From: Prevotella sp.
GTDB taxonomy: Bacteria; Bacteroidota; Bacteroidia; Bacteroidales; Muribaculaceae
Direction: 5' to 3'
DNA length: 64,000 nucleotides
Assembly (NCBI GenBank): GCA_023666665.1
Contig: JAMPBN010000001.1
Coordinates: forward strand, 634,213-698,212
Shown: in pieces, positions 25,303-33,529 of the stretch
Numbering within the stretch: position 1 is the stretch's first letter
How the letters are laid out: every line of letters starts with the position of its first letter
Made by a program: the position numbers and the translations under genes
The notes under the pieces: model-generated
What the model saw: the letters and a program-made list of their open reading frames with translations, nothing else
What the model was told of the DNA's origin: nothing
The model's database searches: none

Positions 25303-28300
25303 ATGAGAAAATTCGTCACCCTTTTATGCCTATTGTTCGCGTTATCCTCCTCAGCAAAGCTGACGCAGTTCATCCTCCGTGCTTATGTCGAAAAACAAGA
25401 TTACTCCAAGGCTGACTGGTATCGTGAGTCGGTAGACAGCGTATTCGTCGCCCTCGTGCAAAACGACACAGTCCCGGTGGACTTCCGTATGATGTCGGGC
25501 AACGATGACCTTAAGATGACTACTTCGAGCGAGCTGCGCATCCTCGCGCAGGGTGGGGTAGGGAGCTACTCTCTCATCCTCAACCGCGAGGGCTTCGAAC
25601 CGCTGCGCCACGACTTTAAGGTCGTCTCTGAGGGGCAAGACGTTGTTTATATCCGTTCGCTCCTTATGGAGCCGAAGCGCGAAACGGCCCTCAACGAGGT
25701 TGAAGTGGTAGGCACGGCAATCAAAATGGTGATGCATGGCGACACGATTGTCTACGACTCCCGCGCGTTTAAACTCGCCGAAGGCTCCACGCTCGATGCC
25801 CTCGTGCGTCAGCTCCCCGGCGCGCAACTTACCGACGACGGCTCCATCACCGTCAATGGCAAAAAAGTCTCCTCCCTGCTCCTCGACGGCAACGACTTCT
25901 TCCAGGGCGACCCCGAAGTGGTGCTCAAAAACCTCCCCGCCTATACCGTCGACAAAATCAAGGTCTACGACAAGGCTGCCAAAGATGACCACGTAACCCT
26001 CGCCTCCCAAACACTCACATCCTCGCCCGACGATGAAAACATTGTTATGGACGTAACCCTGAAAAAGGAATTTCAGATGGCCACGATTCTCAGCGTTGAG
26101 GGCGGCTATGGTCCGGGTATATATAATAAGGAGAGCGCCAAGCGTTGGGACAGCCGCTATCTTGGTCGCGCCTTCGCCATCGGCTTCGGCAAAAATTACC
26201 GCTGGGGCGCATACGGCGGATATAACAATATCAACAACAAGTCAAAAGCTGACTCCCGAAATAAGGACTGGGGCTACAGCGGAATGATGAATCGGGGTGA
26301 CGGCACTGTGGCAGTTGGCGGTTTCGATGTGTTCTACAACCCTACAAAGAAATGGGAACTCACCGCAAATATGAGCTACGAGCGCAATGATTTTGACTAC
26401 GAACAGCTTGCGTCTTCAACAAAGTTTTACGACACCGGCAATCAGTATCAGCGCTCATCGCAATCTCAGACCACGCTGTCGAACTTCATTTCCGGCGGAG
26501 CTTCTATGCGCTATCTCGGCGACCGATTTACGTTCTATCTTTGCCCCTCAGTGAAGTGGTATAGAGGCAAAGACCATTCTGTGATCCGCTGGGCTAACTT
26601 TTCGGAAAATCCCTCTGAAAGCAGCCGTGGCGCAGCCCTTGACTCCGTGTTTTCCCAAACGGCTTCACCTCAGCTGATGCGCTCGCTTACCTCCTCAACC
26701 TATCGCGCCTCAAACTCCGACCCCGGCGCTGACCGGAAGACGCTCAGCGTGTATATGACCGCTTCGTGGCGTCCCGCAAAGGGTCGCGGCGTCTTCTATC
26801 TTTCCGCTTCGGGTAACAGCACTCTTAGAAAAGAGATGTACGGCCAACTCTATGAGCAGCCATTTATGGCCGACCCGAGCGCGCCGCGCGTCAACCGGCA
26901 GCAATGGACAGACTCTAAAAACTCCAACGACAGCTGGGGAGCAAACATCAACTACGACTGGGACAAGAAGCATATCGGCGAGAAGTGGATTAATACGTTC
27001 AGGGTGTCGCCGGTAATTGGCTATGACCTGAGTCGTGACTTCAATAATAACGTGATGCTCGCGCAGCTGCTCGCCGAAAGCTTTGATCCGGCCTCGAATC
27101 CGCTCCCCTCGGTTACCGCTCCCGAAAACATTCGCCCGCTGCTCAGTTTTGACGAAAACAACACCGTGAAGTCGCTCGACCTCAGCAACGAAATGCTCGG
27201 GCGTATGGTACTCCGATACAGCATTGAAACCGCCGCACCTACCGATTCCGGCTTCAATCCCAATTTCGGCATTTATATGAGCTTTGATCACCGGCAATAT
27301 TGGCGCCATTTTACTTACGACAAGCCATACGGCGACTTTCATTATGGCGTCAATTCCTGCGACCCTACCGAGGATGGAAGTCTCTCCATGAGCTTTAGCT
27401 CAAGCAATAAGCTGTATTATTTCTACGCGATTATGAATTATAGCGTGAAAACCTCCCTGCGTTCTCTCTCCGAACTCGTGCCCACTTTCGGCAATGCCGA
27501 TCCGATGAATGTCTACCTCGGTCCGGAAGAGGGGATGGGCGCAGTGCCGCCGCCGCTCCGACATTCATTTCGTTTATTTACCGACTATTACGGCAATAAA
27601 TCTCACCAACGCGGTTACCTTTCGGCTTATTATAACCGCGACAACAACTCTCTCGCCCAAACCTCAGTGTTCGACCCCCTGACGGGCATAACCACCCACC
27701 GTCCACGTGTTGTCAATGGTTACTGGGATGCCGGCGTGAGCGGTAACTATGACGTGCCTTTCGGACCGCAAGACTGCTGGGACGCGTGGATTTCTGCCGA
27801 TTATGACCACACCAACAGCGTAGACTATGTTGCCTCCACAGGAGAGGCGGAGCGCTCCGTGGTGAAAACCGACGACCTCGGCGGCGAAGCGTGCATATAC
27901 TATAAACTCAAAAACGGCACAACCTTCGGCCTGCGCGGAGGCACCACCTGGCAGCACTCCACCTCTCCGCGCGCCGACTTCCGCACCATCACGGCCTGGA
28001 AATCCGAAGTGCATGCTGCAATACAATTCTACCTTCCCTTCAACATAGAAGGACAGAGCACCCTGACGGCCAAATTCCGTCGCGGCTACGAAGACTCCGC
28101 GCTCAACACCACCGAATGGCTCTGGAACATCGACGTGCAAAAGTCCTTCCTCAAAGGTGCACTCACCGTCAAGCTTCATGCCGTAGACATCCTCGGTCAG
28201 CTCAGCGACGTTACCTACAGCGTCAACGCCCAAGGCCGCACCGAAACCTGGATCAACACCCTGCCGCGCTACGCGATGCTCACCCTCGCCTACCGCTTCA

Positions 28301-28326
28301 ACTTCACCCCCTCCGCCCTCAAATAA
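25303..28326 (+). CDS. TonB-dependent-receptor-like outer-membrane beta-barrel protein
   Basis: A 1007-residue protein with signal peptide MRKFVTLLCLLFALSSSA. An N-terminal carboxypeptidase-regulatory-like beta domain (about residues 20-125) comes first. A plug-like domain follows with GDTIVYDSRAFKLAEGSTLD (about 145-164) and VRQLPGAQLTDDGSITVNGK. A large barrel of the OMP_b-brl type fills the rest, ending in TLAYRFNFTPSALK. This architecture is seen in Bacteroidales outer-membrane proteins related to, but distinct from, SusC. No SusD partner is adjacent, so glycan import is not supported. The frame extends upstream to 25252, but that region contains the promoter, so ATG 25303 is the start. 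Confidence 0.85.
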   Translation: MRKFVTLLCLLFALSSSAKLTQFILRAYVEKQDYSKADWYRESVDSVFVALVQNDTVPVDFRMMSGNDDLKMTTSSELRILAQGGVGSYSLILNREGFEPLRHDFKVVSEGQDVVYIRSLLMEPKRETALNEVEVVGTAIKMVMHGDTIVYDSRAFKLAEGSTLDALVRQLPGAQLTDDGSITVNGKKVSSLLLDGNDFFQGDPEVVLKNLPAYTVDKIKVYDKAAKDDHVTLASQTLTSSPDDENIVMDVTLKKEFQMATILSVEGGYGPGIYNKESAKRWDSRYLGRAFAIGFGKNYRWGAYGGYNNINNKSKADSRNKDWGYSGMMNRGDGTVAVGGFDVFYNPTKKWELTANMSYERNDFDYEQLASSTKFYDTGNQYQRSSQSQTTLSNFISGGASMRYLGDRFTFYLCPSVKWYRGKDHSVIRWANFSENPSESSRGAALDSVFSQTASPQLMRSLTSSTYRASNSDPGADRKTLSVYMTASWRPAKGRGVFYLSASGNSTLRKEMYGQLYEQPFMADPSAPRVNRQQWTDSKNSNDSWGANINYDWDKKHIGEKWINTFRVSPVIGYDLSRDFNNNVMLAQLLAESFDPASNPLPSVTAPENIRPLLSFDENNTVKSLDLSNEMLGRMVLRYSIETAAPTDSGFNPNFGIYMSFDHRQYWRHFTYDKPYGDFHYGVNSCDPTEDGSLSMSFSSSNKLYYFYAIMNYSVKTSLRSLSELVPTFGNADPMNVYLGPEEGMGAVPPPLRHSFRLFTDYYGNKSHQRGYLSAYYNRDNNSLAQTSVFDPLTGITTHRPRVVNGYWDAGVSGNYDVPFGPQDCWDAWISADYDHTNSVDYVASTGEAERSVVKTDDLGGEACIYYKLKNGTTFGLRGGTTWQHSTSPRADFRTITAWKSEVHAAIQFYLPFNIEGQSTLTAKFRRGYEDSALNTTEWLWNIDVQKSFLKGALTVKLHAVDILGQLSDVTYSVNAQGRTETWINTLPRYAMLTLAYRFNFTPSALK

Positions 28327-28333
28327 CCCGGAT

Positions 28334-28352
28334 GGGTCAGACTCGCCTGACC
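28334..28352 (+). terminator. Weak hairpin after the barrel gene
   Basis: GGGTCAG pairs with CTGACCT-type sequence around a 6-base loop. Only a weak T-containing tail (TGCTTGACTTTC) follows, so termination here is uncertain. Confidence 0.3.
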
Positions 28353-28404
28353 TGCTTGACTTTCAGTTAGTTGCAAAAATTTTGTAAAATTTTAGGTAAA
28401 AATA

Positions 28405-28436
28405 TTTGCGCATTTCAAAAACTTGTCGTACCTTTG
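28405..28436 (+). promoter_or_regulatory. Promoter of the tRNA-tuf-secE-nusG operon
   Basis: TTTG (28405-28408), a 20-base spacer, TACCTTTG (28429-28436), with the first tRNA 45 bases downstream. No other clear promoter was seen until after nusG. Confidence 0.82.
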
Positions 28437-28481
28437 CAGTCGCTAAGGCGCAGAAGAGTCTGCTACCGCGGCAATCGAGCC

Positions 28482-28555
28482 GCCTCTTTAGCTCAGTTGG
28501 CCAGAGCACGTGATTTGTAATCTCGGGGTCGTTGGTTCGAATCCGACAAGAGGCT
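28482..28555 (+). tRNA. trnT: tRNA-Thr (UGU)
   Basis: A 74-nt cloverleaf, acceptor GCCTCTT/AAGAGGC, anticodon loop TTTGTAA (TGT), T arm around GGTTCGAATCC; discriminator T; no CCA encoded. Confidence 0.94.
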
Positions 28556-28591
28556 CAAGTCTAAGACTTTTTGACATTTTGATATAATTCA

Positions 28592-28674
28592 GGGCGAATA
28601 CCAGAGTGGCCAAATGGGGCAGACTGTAAATCTGCTGGTTTATACCTTCGGTGGTTCGAATCCATCTTCGCCCA
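28592..28674 (+). tRNA. trnY: tRNA-Tyr (GUA)
   Basis: An 83-nt class II tRNA with long variable arm, acceptor GGGCGAA/TTCGCCC, anticodon loop CTGTAAA (GTA); discriminator A. Confidence 0.95.
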
Positions 28675-28685
28675 CAACGACTTCC

Positions 28686-28758
28686 GCGGAAGTAGCTCAG
28701 TCGATAGAGCATCAGCCTTCCAAGCTGAGGGTCGCGGGTTTGAGCCCCGTCTTCCGCT
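28686..28758 (+). tRNA. trnG: tRNA-Gly (UCC)
   Basis: A 73-nt cloverleaf, acceptor GCGGAAG/CTTCCGC, anticodon stem TCAGC/GCTGA with loop CTTCCAA (TCC); discriminator T. Confidence 0.95.
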
Positions 28759-28793
28759 CCATCTGTTCCGCTTGCCTCGGAATCGGTAAATTT

Positions 28794-28865
<72 letters not shown>

Positions 28866-28956
28866 CCCACGTCTCGGTGGTGTGTGTAGACATGCGCGCG
28901 CTGTCGAGGCTTTAACGTCAAAAACGCAACATCTTAACAAACCAATTTTTATAGCT

Positions 28957-30141
28957 ATGGCTAAAGAGAAATTCGAAAGAACCAAACCCCACGTTAACAT
29001 TGGCACGATCGGCCACGTTGACCACGGTAAAACCACCCTCACCGCCGCAATCACCACCGTGCTTGCAAAGAAGGGTCTTTCTGAGGTGAAGAGCTTCGAC
29101 CAGATCGACAACGCTCCCGAAGAAAAAGAACGCGGTATCACAATTAACACCGCTCACGTTGAGTATGAAACCGCTAACCGCCACTATGCTCACGTTGACT
29201 GCCCCGGACACGCCGACTACGTTAAGAACATGGTAACAGGTGCTGCTCAGATGGACGGCGCTATCATCGTAGTTGCTGCAACTGACGGTCCTATGCCTCA
29301 GACTCGCGAACACATCCTTCTCGCTCGTCAGGTAAACGTTCCCCGTATCGTAGTATTCCTCAACAAGTGCGATATGGTTGACGACGAAGAAATGTTCGAC
29401 CTCGTAGAAATGGAAATGCGCGACCTCCTCAGCTCTTATGAGTATGACGGCGACAATACCCCCATCATCCGCGGCTCTGCACTCGGCGCCCTCAACGGCG
29501 AACCCGAATGGGAAGCTAAGGTTATGGAACTCATGGATGCAGTCGACAACTGGATTCCCCTGCCTCCCCGCGACATCGACAAACCCTTCCTCATGCCTGT
29601 TGAAGATGTGTTCTCAATCACCGGTCGTGGCACCGTTGCTACCGGTCGTATTGAAACCGGCGTCGTAAAAGTTGGCGACGAAGTTCAAATCATGGGTCTC
29701 GGCGCAGATATGAAGTCTGTAGTTACCGGCGTTGAGATGTTCCGCAAACTCCTCGACGAAGGTGAAGCCGGCGATAACGTAGGTCTCCTTCTCCGCGGTA
29801 TCGATAAGAAAGACATCCGTCGCGGTATGGTAATCTGCCACCCCGGAGTTGTTAAGCCCCACAGCAAATTCAAAGCTTCTGTGTATGTACTGAAGAAAGA
29901 AGAAGGTGGCCGTCACACTCCCTTCGGTAACCACTACCGTCCTCAGTTCTACATCCGTACTCTCGACGTAACCGGCGAAATCACCCTTCCCGAAGGCGTA
30001 GAAATGGTAATGCCCGGTGACCACGTTGAAATCAACGTAGAACTCATCAACCCCGTAGCTTGCGACAAGGGTCTTCGCTTCGCTATCCGCGAAGGTGGCC
30101 GCACCGTAGGTTCAGGTCAAATCACCGAAATCCTCGACTAA
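28957..30141 (+). CDS. tuf: Elongation factor Tu
   Basis: A 394-residue GTPase that delivers aminoacyl-tRNA to the ribosome. G1 GHVDHGKTT (about residue 18), G3 [12 protein letters not shown] (about 80), G4 NKCDM (about 136) and G5 SALGA are intact, followed by the two beta-barrel domains. The ATG at 28957 gives the standard [12 protein letters not shown] start; the frame continues upstream but only into tRNA-proximal sequence. The gene is embedded in a tRNA-tuf-tRNA-secE-nusG order that is widespread in bacteria. Confidence 0.99.
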   Translation: MAKEKFERTKPHVNIGTIGHVDHGKTTLTAAITTVLAKKGLSEVKSFDQIDNAPEEKERGITINTAHVEYETANRHYAHVDCPGHADYVKNMVTGAAQMDGAIIVVAATDGPMPQTREHILLARQVNVPRIVVFLNKCDMVDDEEMFDLVEMEMRDLLSSYEYDGDNTPIIRGSALGALNGEPEWEAKVMELMDAVDNWIPLPPRDIDKPFLMPVEDVFSITGRGTVATGRIETGVVKVGDEVQIMGLGADMKSVVTGVEMFRKLLDEGEAGDNVGLLLRGIDKKDIRRGMVICHPGVVKPHSKFKASVYVLKKEEGGRHTPFGNHYRPQFYIRTLDVTGEITLPEGVEMVMPGDHVEINVELINPVACDKGLRFAIREGGRTVGSGQITEILD

Positions 30142-30156
30142 TACAAGGATAACCCC

Positions 30157-30184
30157 TAATGTCGGGTCTTCCGACCCGACATTA
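30157..30184 (+). other. Perfect 12-bp hairpin between tuf and tRNA-Trp
   Basis: TAATGTCGGGTC and GACCCGACATTA are exact complements around a TTCC tetraloop. No T run follows, so it is more likely an mRNA-stabilising or RNA-processing structure that helps separate the tRNA from the tuf message than an intrinsic terminator. Confidence 0.75.
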
Positions 30185-30189
30185 CATAC

Positions 30190-30262
30190 ACGGGAATAGC
30201 TCAGTCGGTAGAGCACTGGTCTCCAAAACCAGGTGTCGGGAGTTCGAGCCTCTCTTCCCGTG
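30190..30262 (+). tRNA. trnW: tRNA-Trp (CCA)
   Basis: A 73-nt cloverleaf, acceptor ACGGGAA/TTCCCGT, anticodon stem CTGGT/ACCAG with CCA anticodon; discriminator G; 15 bases before secE. Confidence 0.95.
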
Positions 30263-30277
30263 CTCAAATAACGAACA

Positions 30278-30478
30278 ATGAAAAAACTGAAACTACTTAC
30301 GGATCTTCAAGAGTCTTACACCGAACTGCGGTATAAGACCTCTTGGCCTACCAAGACCCAACTGGTCAAGAGCTCAATCATCGTGCTCATCGCTTCCATC
30401 ATTATCGCATTGGTGATACTCTGCATGGACCAGATTATTGAACATCTCATGGAGCTGATTTACAGCCTCAAGAGCTAA
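30278..30478 (+). CDS. secE: Preprotein translocase subunit SecE
   Basis: A 66-residue single-span SecE of the short form. An amphipathic N-terminal segment with the conserved ELRYKTSWPTKTQLVKSS (about residues 15-32) precedes one membrane helix (about 33-55). SecE clamps SecY in the inner-membrane translocon. It sits between tRNA-Trp and nusG, the classical location. Confidence 0.96.
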   Translation: MKKLKLLTDLQESYTELRYKTSWPTKTQLVKSSIIVLIASIIIALVILCMDQIIEHLMELIYSLKS

Positions 30479-30519
30479 TCACTTACCCACAACAACTACT
30501 GAACTTCAAAGCAAACACT

Positions 30520-31125
30520 ATGGCAGCTGCAACAAGCAAGGACCAAAACGTAAAGAAGCCGCTACCGCGAGCTTGGTATGTGCTCCGCGCTATTTCCGGC
30601 AAAGAGGCTAAAGTCAAGGAGGTGCTTGAAGCGCAAATGCGCAACACCGACATGGGCAATTACCTCTTTCAGGTGCTCATCCCTACGGAGAAAGTTCTGG
30701 CGGTTCGCAACGGCAAGAAGGTCGTTAAAGAGCGTAATCTCTATAGCGGCTATGTGTTTATTGAGGCTCAGCCTACCGGCGAGGCACAATATGTGTTGGC
30801 CAACACTACGAACGTAATCGACTTCCTCCGCGGCCGCGAAAAGGGTTCCGACCCTCTGCCCCTGCGCGAAGCTGATGTTAAACGTATGCTCGGTCAGGTC
30901 GACGAAATGAACGAAGACCCGCTGGAAGACGGCCTCAACGACTATATGGTCGGCGAGAGTGTTAAGGTAATCAGCGGACCTTTTGCATCCTTCATCGGTG
31001 AAATCGAGGAAGTGAACCGCGAAAAGAAGAAGCTGAAAGTGATGGTCAAGGTGTTTGGTCGAAAAACTCCTTTGGAACTCGACAATTCGCAAGTAGAGCG
31101 CGACTTCTCAACCGACAAAGAATGA
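30520..31125 (+). CDS. nusG: Transcription termination/antitermination protein NusG
   Basis: A 201-residue NusG with the NGN domain (AWYVLRAISGKEAKVKE at about residues 14-30, LYSGYVFIEA at about 73) and a C-terminal KOW domain (VGESVKVISGPFASFIGEIEEV, in two parts around residues 145-168). It binds RNA polymerase and couples it to Rho or the ribosome. It lies 41 bases after secE. Confidence 0.97.
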   Translation: MAAATSKDQNVKKPLPRAWYVLRAISGKEAKVKEVLEAQMRNTDMGNYLFQVLIPTEKVLAVRNGKKVVKERNLYSGYVFIEAQPTGEAQYVLANTTNVIDFLRGREKGSDPLPLREADVKRMLGQVDEMNEDPLEDGLNDYMVGESVKVISGPFASFIGEIEEVNREKKKLKVMVKVFGRKTPLELDNSQVERDFSTDKE

Positions 31126-31135
31126 TACTCGCAAT

Positions 31136-31168
31136 GAGGGCGGATGGTTACGAATCCGGCCTCGTTTT
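31136..31168 (+). terminator. Terminator-like hairpin between nusG and rplK
   Basis: GAGGGCGGAT and ATCCGGCCTC form a 10-bp stem with one G-G mismatch and an 8-base loop, followed by GTTTT. It may act as a partial terminator or as a leader for ribosomal-protein autoregulation; neither is shown. Confidence 0.5.
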
Positions 31169-31247
31169 AACGTAAGAATCAAACAGAAAATCGACGAGAA
31201 CAAACGCATCAGAATAAACCCCACAATCTTCTAATTATTGTAACACA

Positions 31248-31691
31248 ATGGCTAAAGAAATTGCTGGACAGATCAAATTGCAAATCAAGGGTGGCGCTGC
31301 CAATCCCTCTCCGCCAGTAGGCCCCGCGCTGGGTTCTAAGGGCATCAACATTATGGAGTTTTGCAAGCAGTTCAACGCCCGCACCCAGGACAAAGCCGGT
31401 AAGGTACTCCCCGTAGTAATCACTTACTACACGGACAAGAGCTTCGACTTCATCGTCAAGACTCCCCCGGTTGCCATCCAACTGCTGGAAGCTACCAAGA
31501 AAAAGAGCGGCTCGGCTCAGCCTAATCGCGTGAAGGTAGCTGAAATCACTTGGGAGCAGGTCAAGACTATTGCAGAAGACAAAATGCCTGATTTGAACTG
31601 TTTCTCTGTAGAATCTGCAATGCGTATGGTTGCAGGTACGGCCAGAAGCATGGGTATCACCGTAAAAGGCGAATTCCCCGGTAATAACTAA
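31248..31691 (+). CDS. rplK: 50S ribosomal protein L11
   Basis: 147 residues of the L11 type, starting [20 protein letters not shown] with the conserved [11 protein letters not shown] and the C-terminal rRNA-binding end ([19 protein letters not shown]). It forms the GTPase-associated centre with 23S rRNA. It is followed 17 bases later by rplA. Confidence 0.98.
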   Translation: MAKEIAGQIKLQIKGGAANPSPPVGPALGSKGINIMEFCKQFNARTQDKAGKVLPVVITYYTDKSFDFIVKTPPVAIQLLEATKKKSGSAQPNRVKVAEITWEQVKTIAEDKMPDLNCFSVESAMRMVAGTARSMGITVKGEFPGNN

Positions 31692-31708
31692 TTAAGACTT
31701 TTAGCAAC

Positions 31709-32404
31709 ATGGCAAAATTGACCAAAAATCAAAAGCTCGCTGCTGAGAAGATCGAGGCCGGGAAAGCGTATACTCTCGCTGAGGCATCAGAATTGGTAAA
31801 GGAAGTAAACTATGCCAAGTTTGACGCTTCGCTTGATATTGACGTGCGCCTCGGTGTAGACCCTCGCAAGGCTAACCAAATGGTACGTGGCGTGGTAACC
31901 CTGCCCCACGGTACCGGTAAAGAAATCCGTGTCCTGGTGCTCTGCGCGCCCGAAGCTGAAGCTGCCGCCAAGGCTGCCGGCGCTGACTACGTTGGTCTCG
32001 ACGAATACATCGCCAAGATCAAGGGTGGTTGGACCGACATCGACGTTATCATCACCCAACCCGCCATAATGGGTAAAATCGGTGCTTTGGGCCGTATTCT
32101 CGGTCCGCGCGGCCTGATGCCTAACCCCAAGAGCGGCACAGTGACCGTTGACGTTGCCAAGGCCGTAGAAGAAGTGAAAAAAGGTAAGATAGACTTCAAG
32201 GTTGACAAGAACGGTATCGTTCATAGCTCAATCGGCAAGGTGTCGTTCACCCCTGAGAAAATCAAGGATAACGCCCGCGAGTTCATCAATACCCTTATTC
32301 GCCTGAAACCCGCAGCTGCGAAAGGCACTTATATCAAGAGCATCTACCTGTCGTCAACTATGAGCCCCGGCATCAAAATCGACGCCAAGAGCGTAGACGA
32401 ATAA
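31709..32404 (+). CDS. rplA: 50S ribosomal protein L1
   Basis: 231 residues with L1 hallmarks [38 protein letters not shown] (about residues 129-146) and [15 protein letters not shown]1 forms the mobile stalk near the E site and in many bacteria represses its own L11-L1 message. Confidence 0.98.
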   Translation: MAKLTKNQKLAAEKIEAGKAYTLAEASELVKEVNYAKFDASLDIDVRLGVDPRKANQMVRGVVTLPHGTGKEIRVLVLCAPEAEAAAKAAGADYVGLDEYIAKIKGGWTDIDVIITQPAIMGKIGALGRILGPRGLMPNPKSGTVTVDVAKAVEEVKKGKIDFKVDKNGIVHSSIGKVSFTPEKIKDNAREFINTLIRLKPAAAKGTYIKSIYLSSTMSPGIKIDAKSVDE

Positions 32405-32435
32405 TCCACCAAACTATTAACACCGATACTACACA

Positions 32436-32960
32436 ATGAGAAAGGAAGAAAAGGCAACCATCATTGCCAACATTACCGAGACTCTGAAAGAGTATAGCTG
32501 CTTCTACTTGGTGGAAACCAACGGACTGAACGCCGAAAAGACCAGCGCCCTGCGCCGCGCTTGCTCACAGGCCGACGTTAAGATGGTTGTTGTGAAGAAC
32601 ACTCTTCTCCACAAAGCCCTCGAGGCAATGGAAGGCGATTACTCCGAGCTCTACGGCGCACTCAAGGGTGCTACCACTCTGATGTGCTCCAACACGGGCA
32701 ATGCTCCCGCCAAGCTGATCAAGGACTTCGTAAAGAAAGATGAGACCCTCCCTGCTCTCAAGGCCGCATACGTTGAGGAAACCGCCTATATCGGCGCTGA
32801 CCAACTCGACACTCTCTGCGCAATCAAGAGCAAGAATGAACTCATCGCCGACGTTGTGGCTCTGCTGCAGTCGCCTGCCAAGAACGTGGTAAGCGCTCTG
32901 ACCAGCGGCGGCACCAAGCTCCACGGCATCCTCGAAACCCTGTCGAAAAAGGAAGGCTAA
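32436..32960 (+). CDS. rplJ: 50S ribosomal protein L10
   Basis: 174 residues of L10 type, with VVKNTLLHKALEA and LKGATTLMCSNTGNAPAKLIKDF. The C-terminal helix anchors L7/L12 dimers to form the stalk. No obvious L10-leader structure was identified in the short gap before it. Confidence 0.96.
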   Translation: MRKEEKATIIANITETLKEYSCFYLVETNGLNAEKTSALRRACSQADVKMVVVKNTLLHKALEAMEGDYSELYGALKGATTLMCSNTGNAPAKLIKDFVKKDETLPALKAAYVEETAYIGADQLDTLCAIKSKNELIADVVALLQSPAKNVVSALTSGGTKLHGILETLSKKEG

Positions 32961-33032
32961 ACCTACCCAAAATAGCCACAACACAAGCAATAAACCAAAC
33001 CAAGTCAATAACAAACTAAAATAAATACGAAA

Positions 33033-33407
33033 ATGGCAGATTTAAAAGCTTTCGCAGAACAACTCGTAAACCTCACCGTTAAGGAAGTGAACGAACTCGC
33101 TCAAATCCTCAAAGACGAGTATGGCATTGAACCCGCCGCTGCAGCAGTAGCAGTAGCAGCCGGCCCCGCAGCCGCAGGTGCTGCCGCAGAAGAAAAGAGC
33201 TCTTTCGACGTAGTTCTTAAGAACGCCGGCGCAAGCAAGCTCGCAGTTGTGAAGCTCGTTAAGGAACTCACCGGTCTTGGCCTGAAAGAGGCTAAGGAAA
33301 TGGTAGACGGCGCTCCCTCCGTAGTGAAGGAAGGCCTCGCCAAGGCTGACGCTGAAGGCCTCAAGAAGCAGCTTGAGGAAGCCGGCGCAGAAGTTGAGCT
33401 GAAATAA
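33033..33407 (+). CDS. rplL: 50S ribosomal protein L7/L12
   Basis: 124 residues: an N-terminal dimerisation domain, an Ala-rich hinge (about residues 36-50), and a C-terminal domain with [20 protein letters not shown] and [14 protein letters not shown] that recruits translation GTPases. Confidence 0.98.
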   Translation: MADLKAFAEQLVNLTVKEVNELAQILKDEYGIEPAAAAVAVAAGPAAAGAAAEEKSSFDVVLKNAGASKLAVVKLVKELTGLGLKEAKEMVDGAPSVVKEGLAKADAEGLKKQLEEAGAEVELK

Positions 33408-33428
33408 GATTGCCTGTAACCCAGGTAG

Positions 33429-33468
33429 TTAGGTAAAGTGTTCGCTATGTCGCGGATACTTTACCTAA
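33429..33468 (+). promoter_or_regulatory. Strong hairpin in the rplL-rpoB gap, probable attenuator
   Basis: TTAGGTAAAGT (33429-33439) and ACTTTACCTAA (33458-33468) form a perfect 11-bp stem, extended inward by CGC/GCG. The tail TTGTGTCTT is a weak U tract. This is the position of the partial terminator that lowers rpoBC transcription relative to ribosomal proteins in other bacteria. Confidence 0.7.
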
Positions 33469-33529
33469 TTGTGTCTTACTTCCATTTCTCCTCATCTCCA
33501 ATCCAAACCTTTACAACACAGTTATTTAG

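Noticed and set aside
25303-28326. Polysaccharide-utilisation locus
   Set aside because: No SusD, glycoside hydrolase or sensor gene is adjacent to the barrel protein.
28882-28956. N-terminal extension of EF-Tu
   Set aside because: The conserved EF-Tu start is at 28957; the upstream codons are leader sequence after tRNA-Thr.
31787-32224. Long antisense frames within ribosomal, rpoB, rpoC and fimbrial genes
   Set aside because: They are mirror frames of strongly biased coding sequence, without initiation signals or recognisable products.
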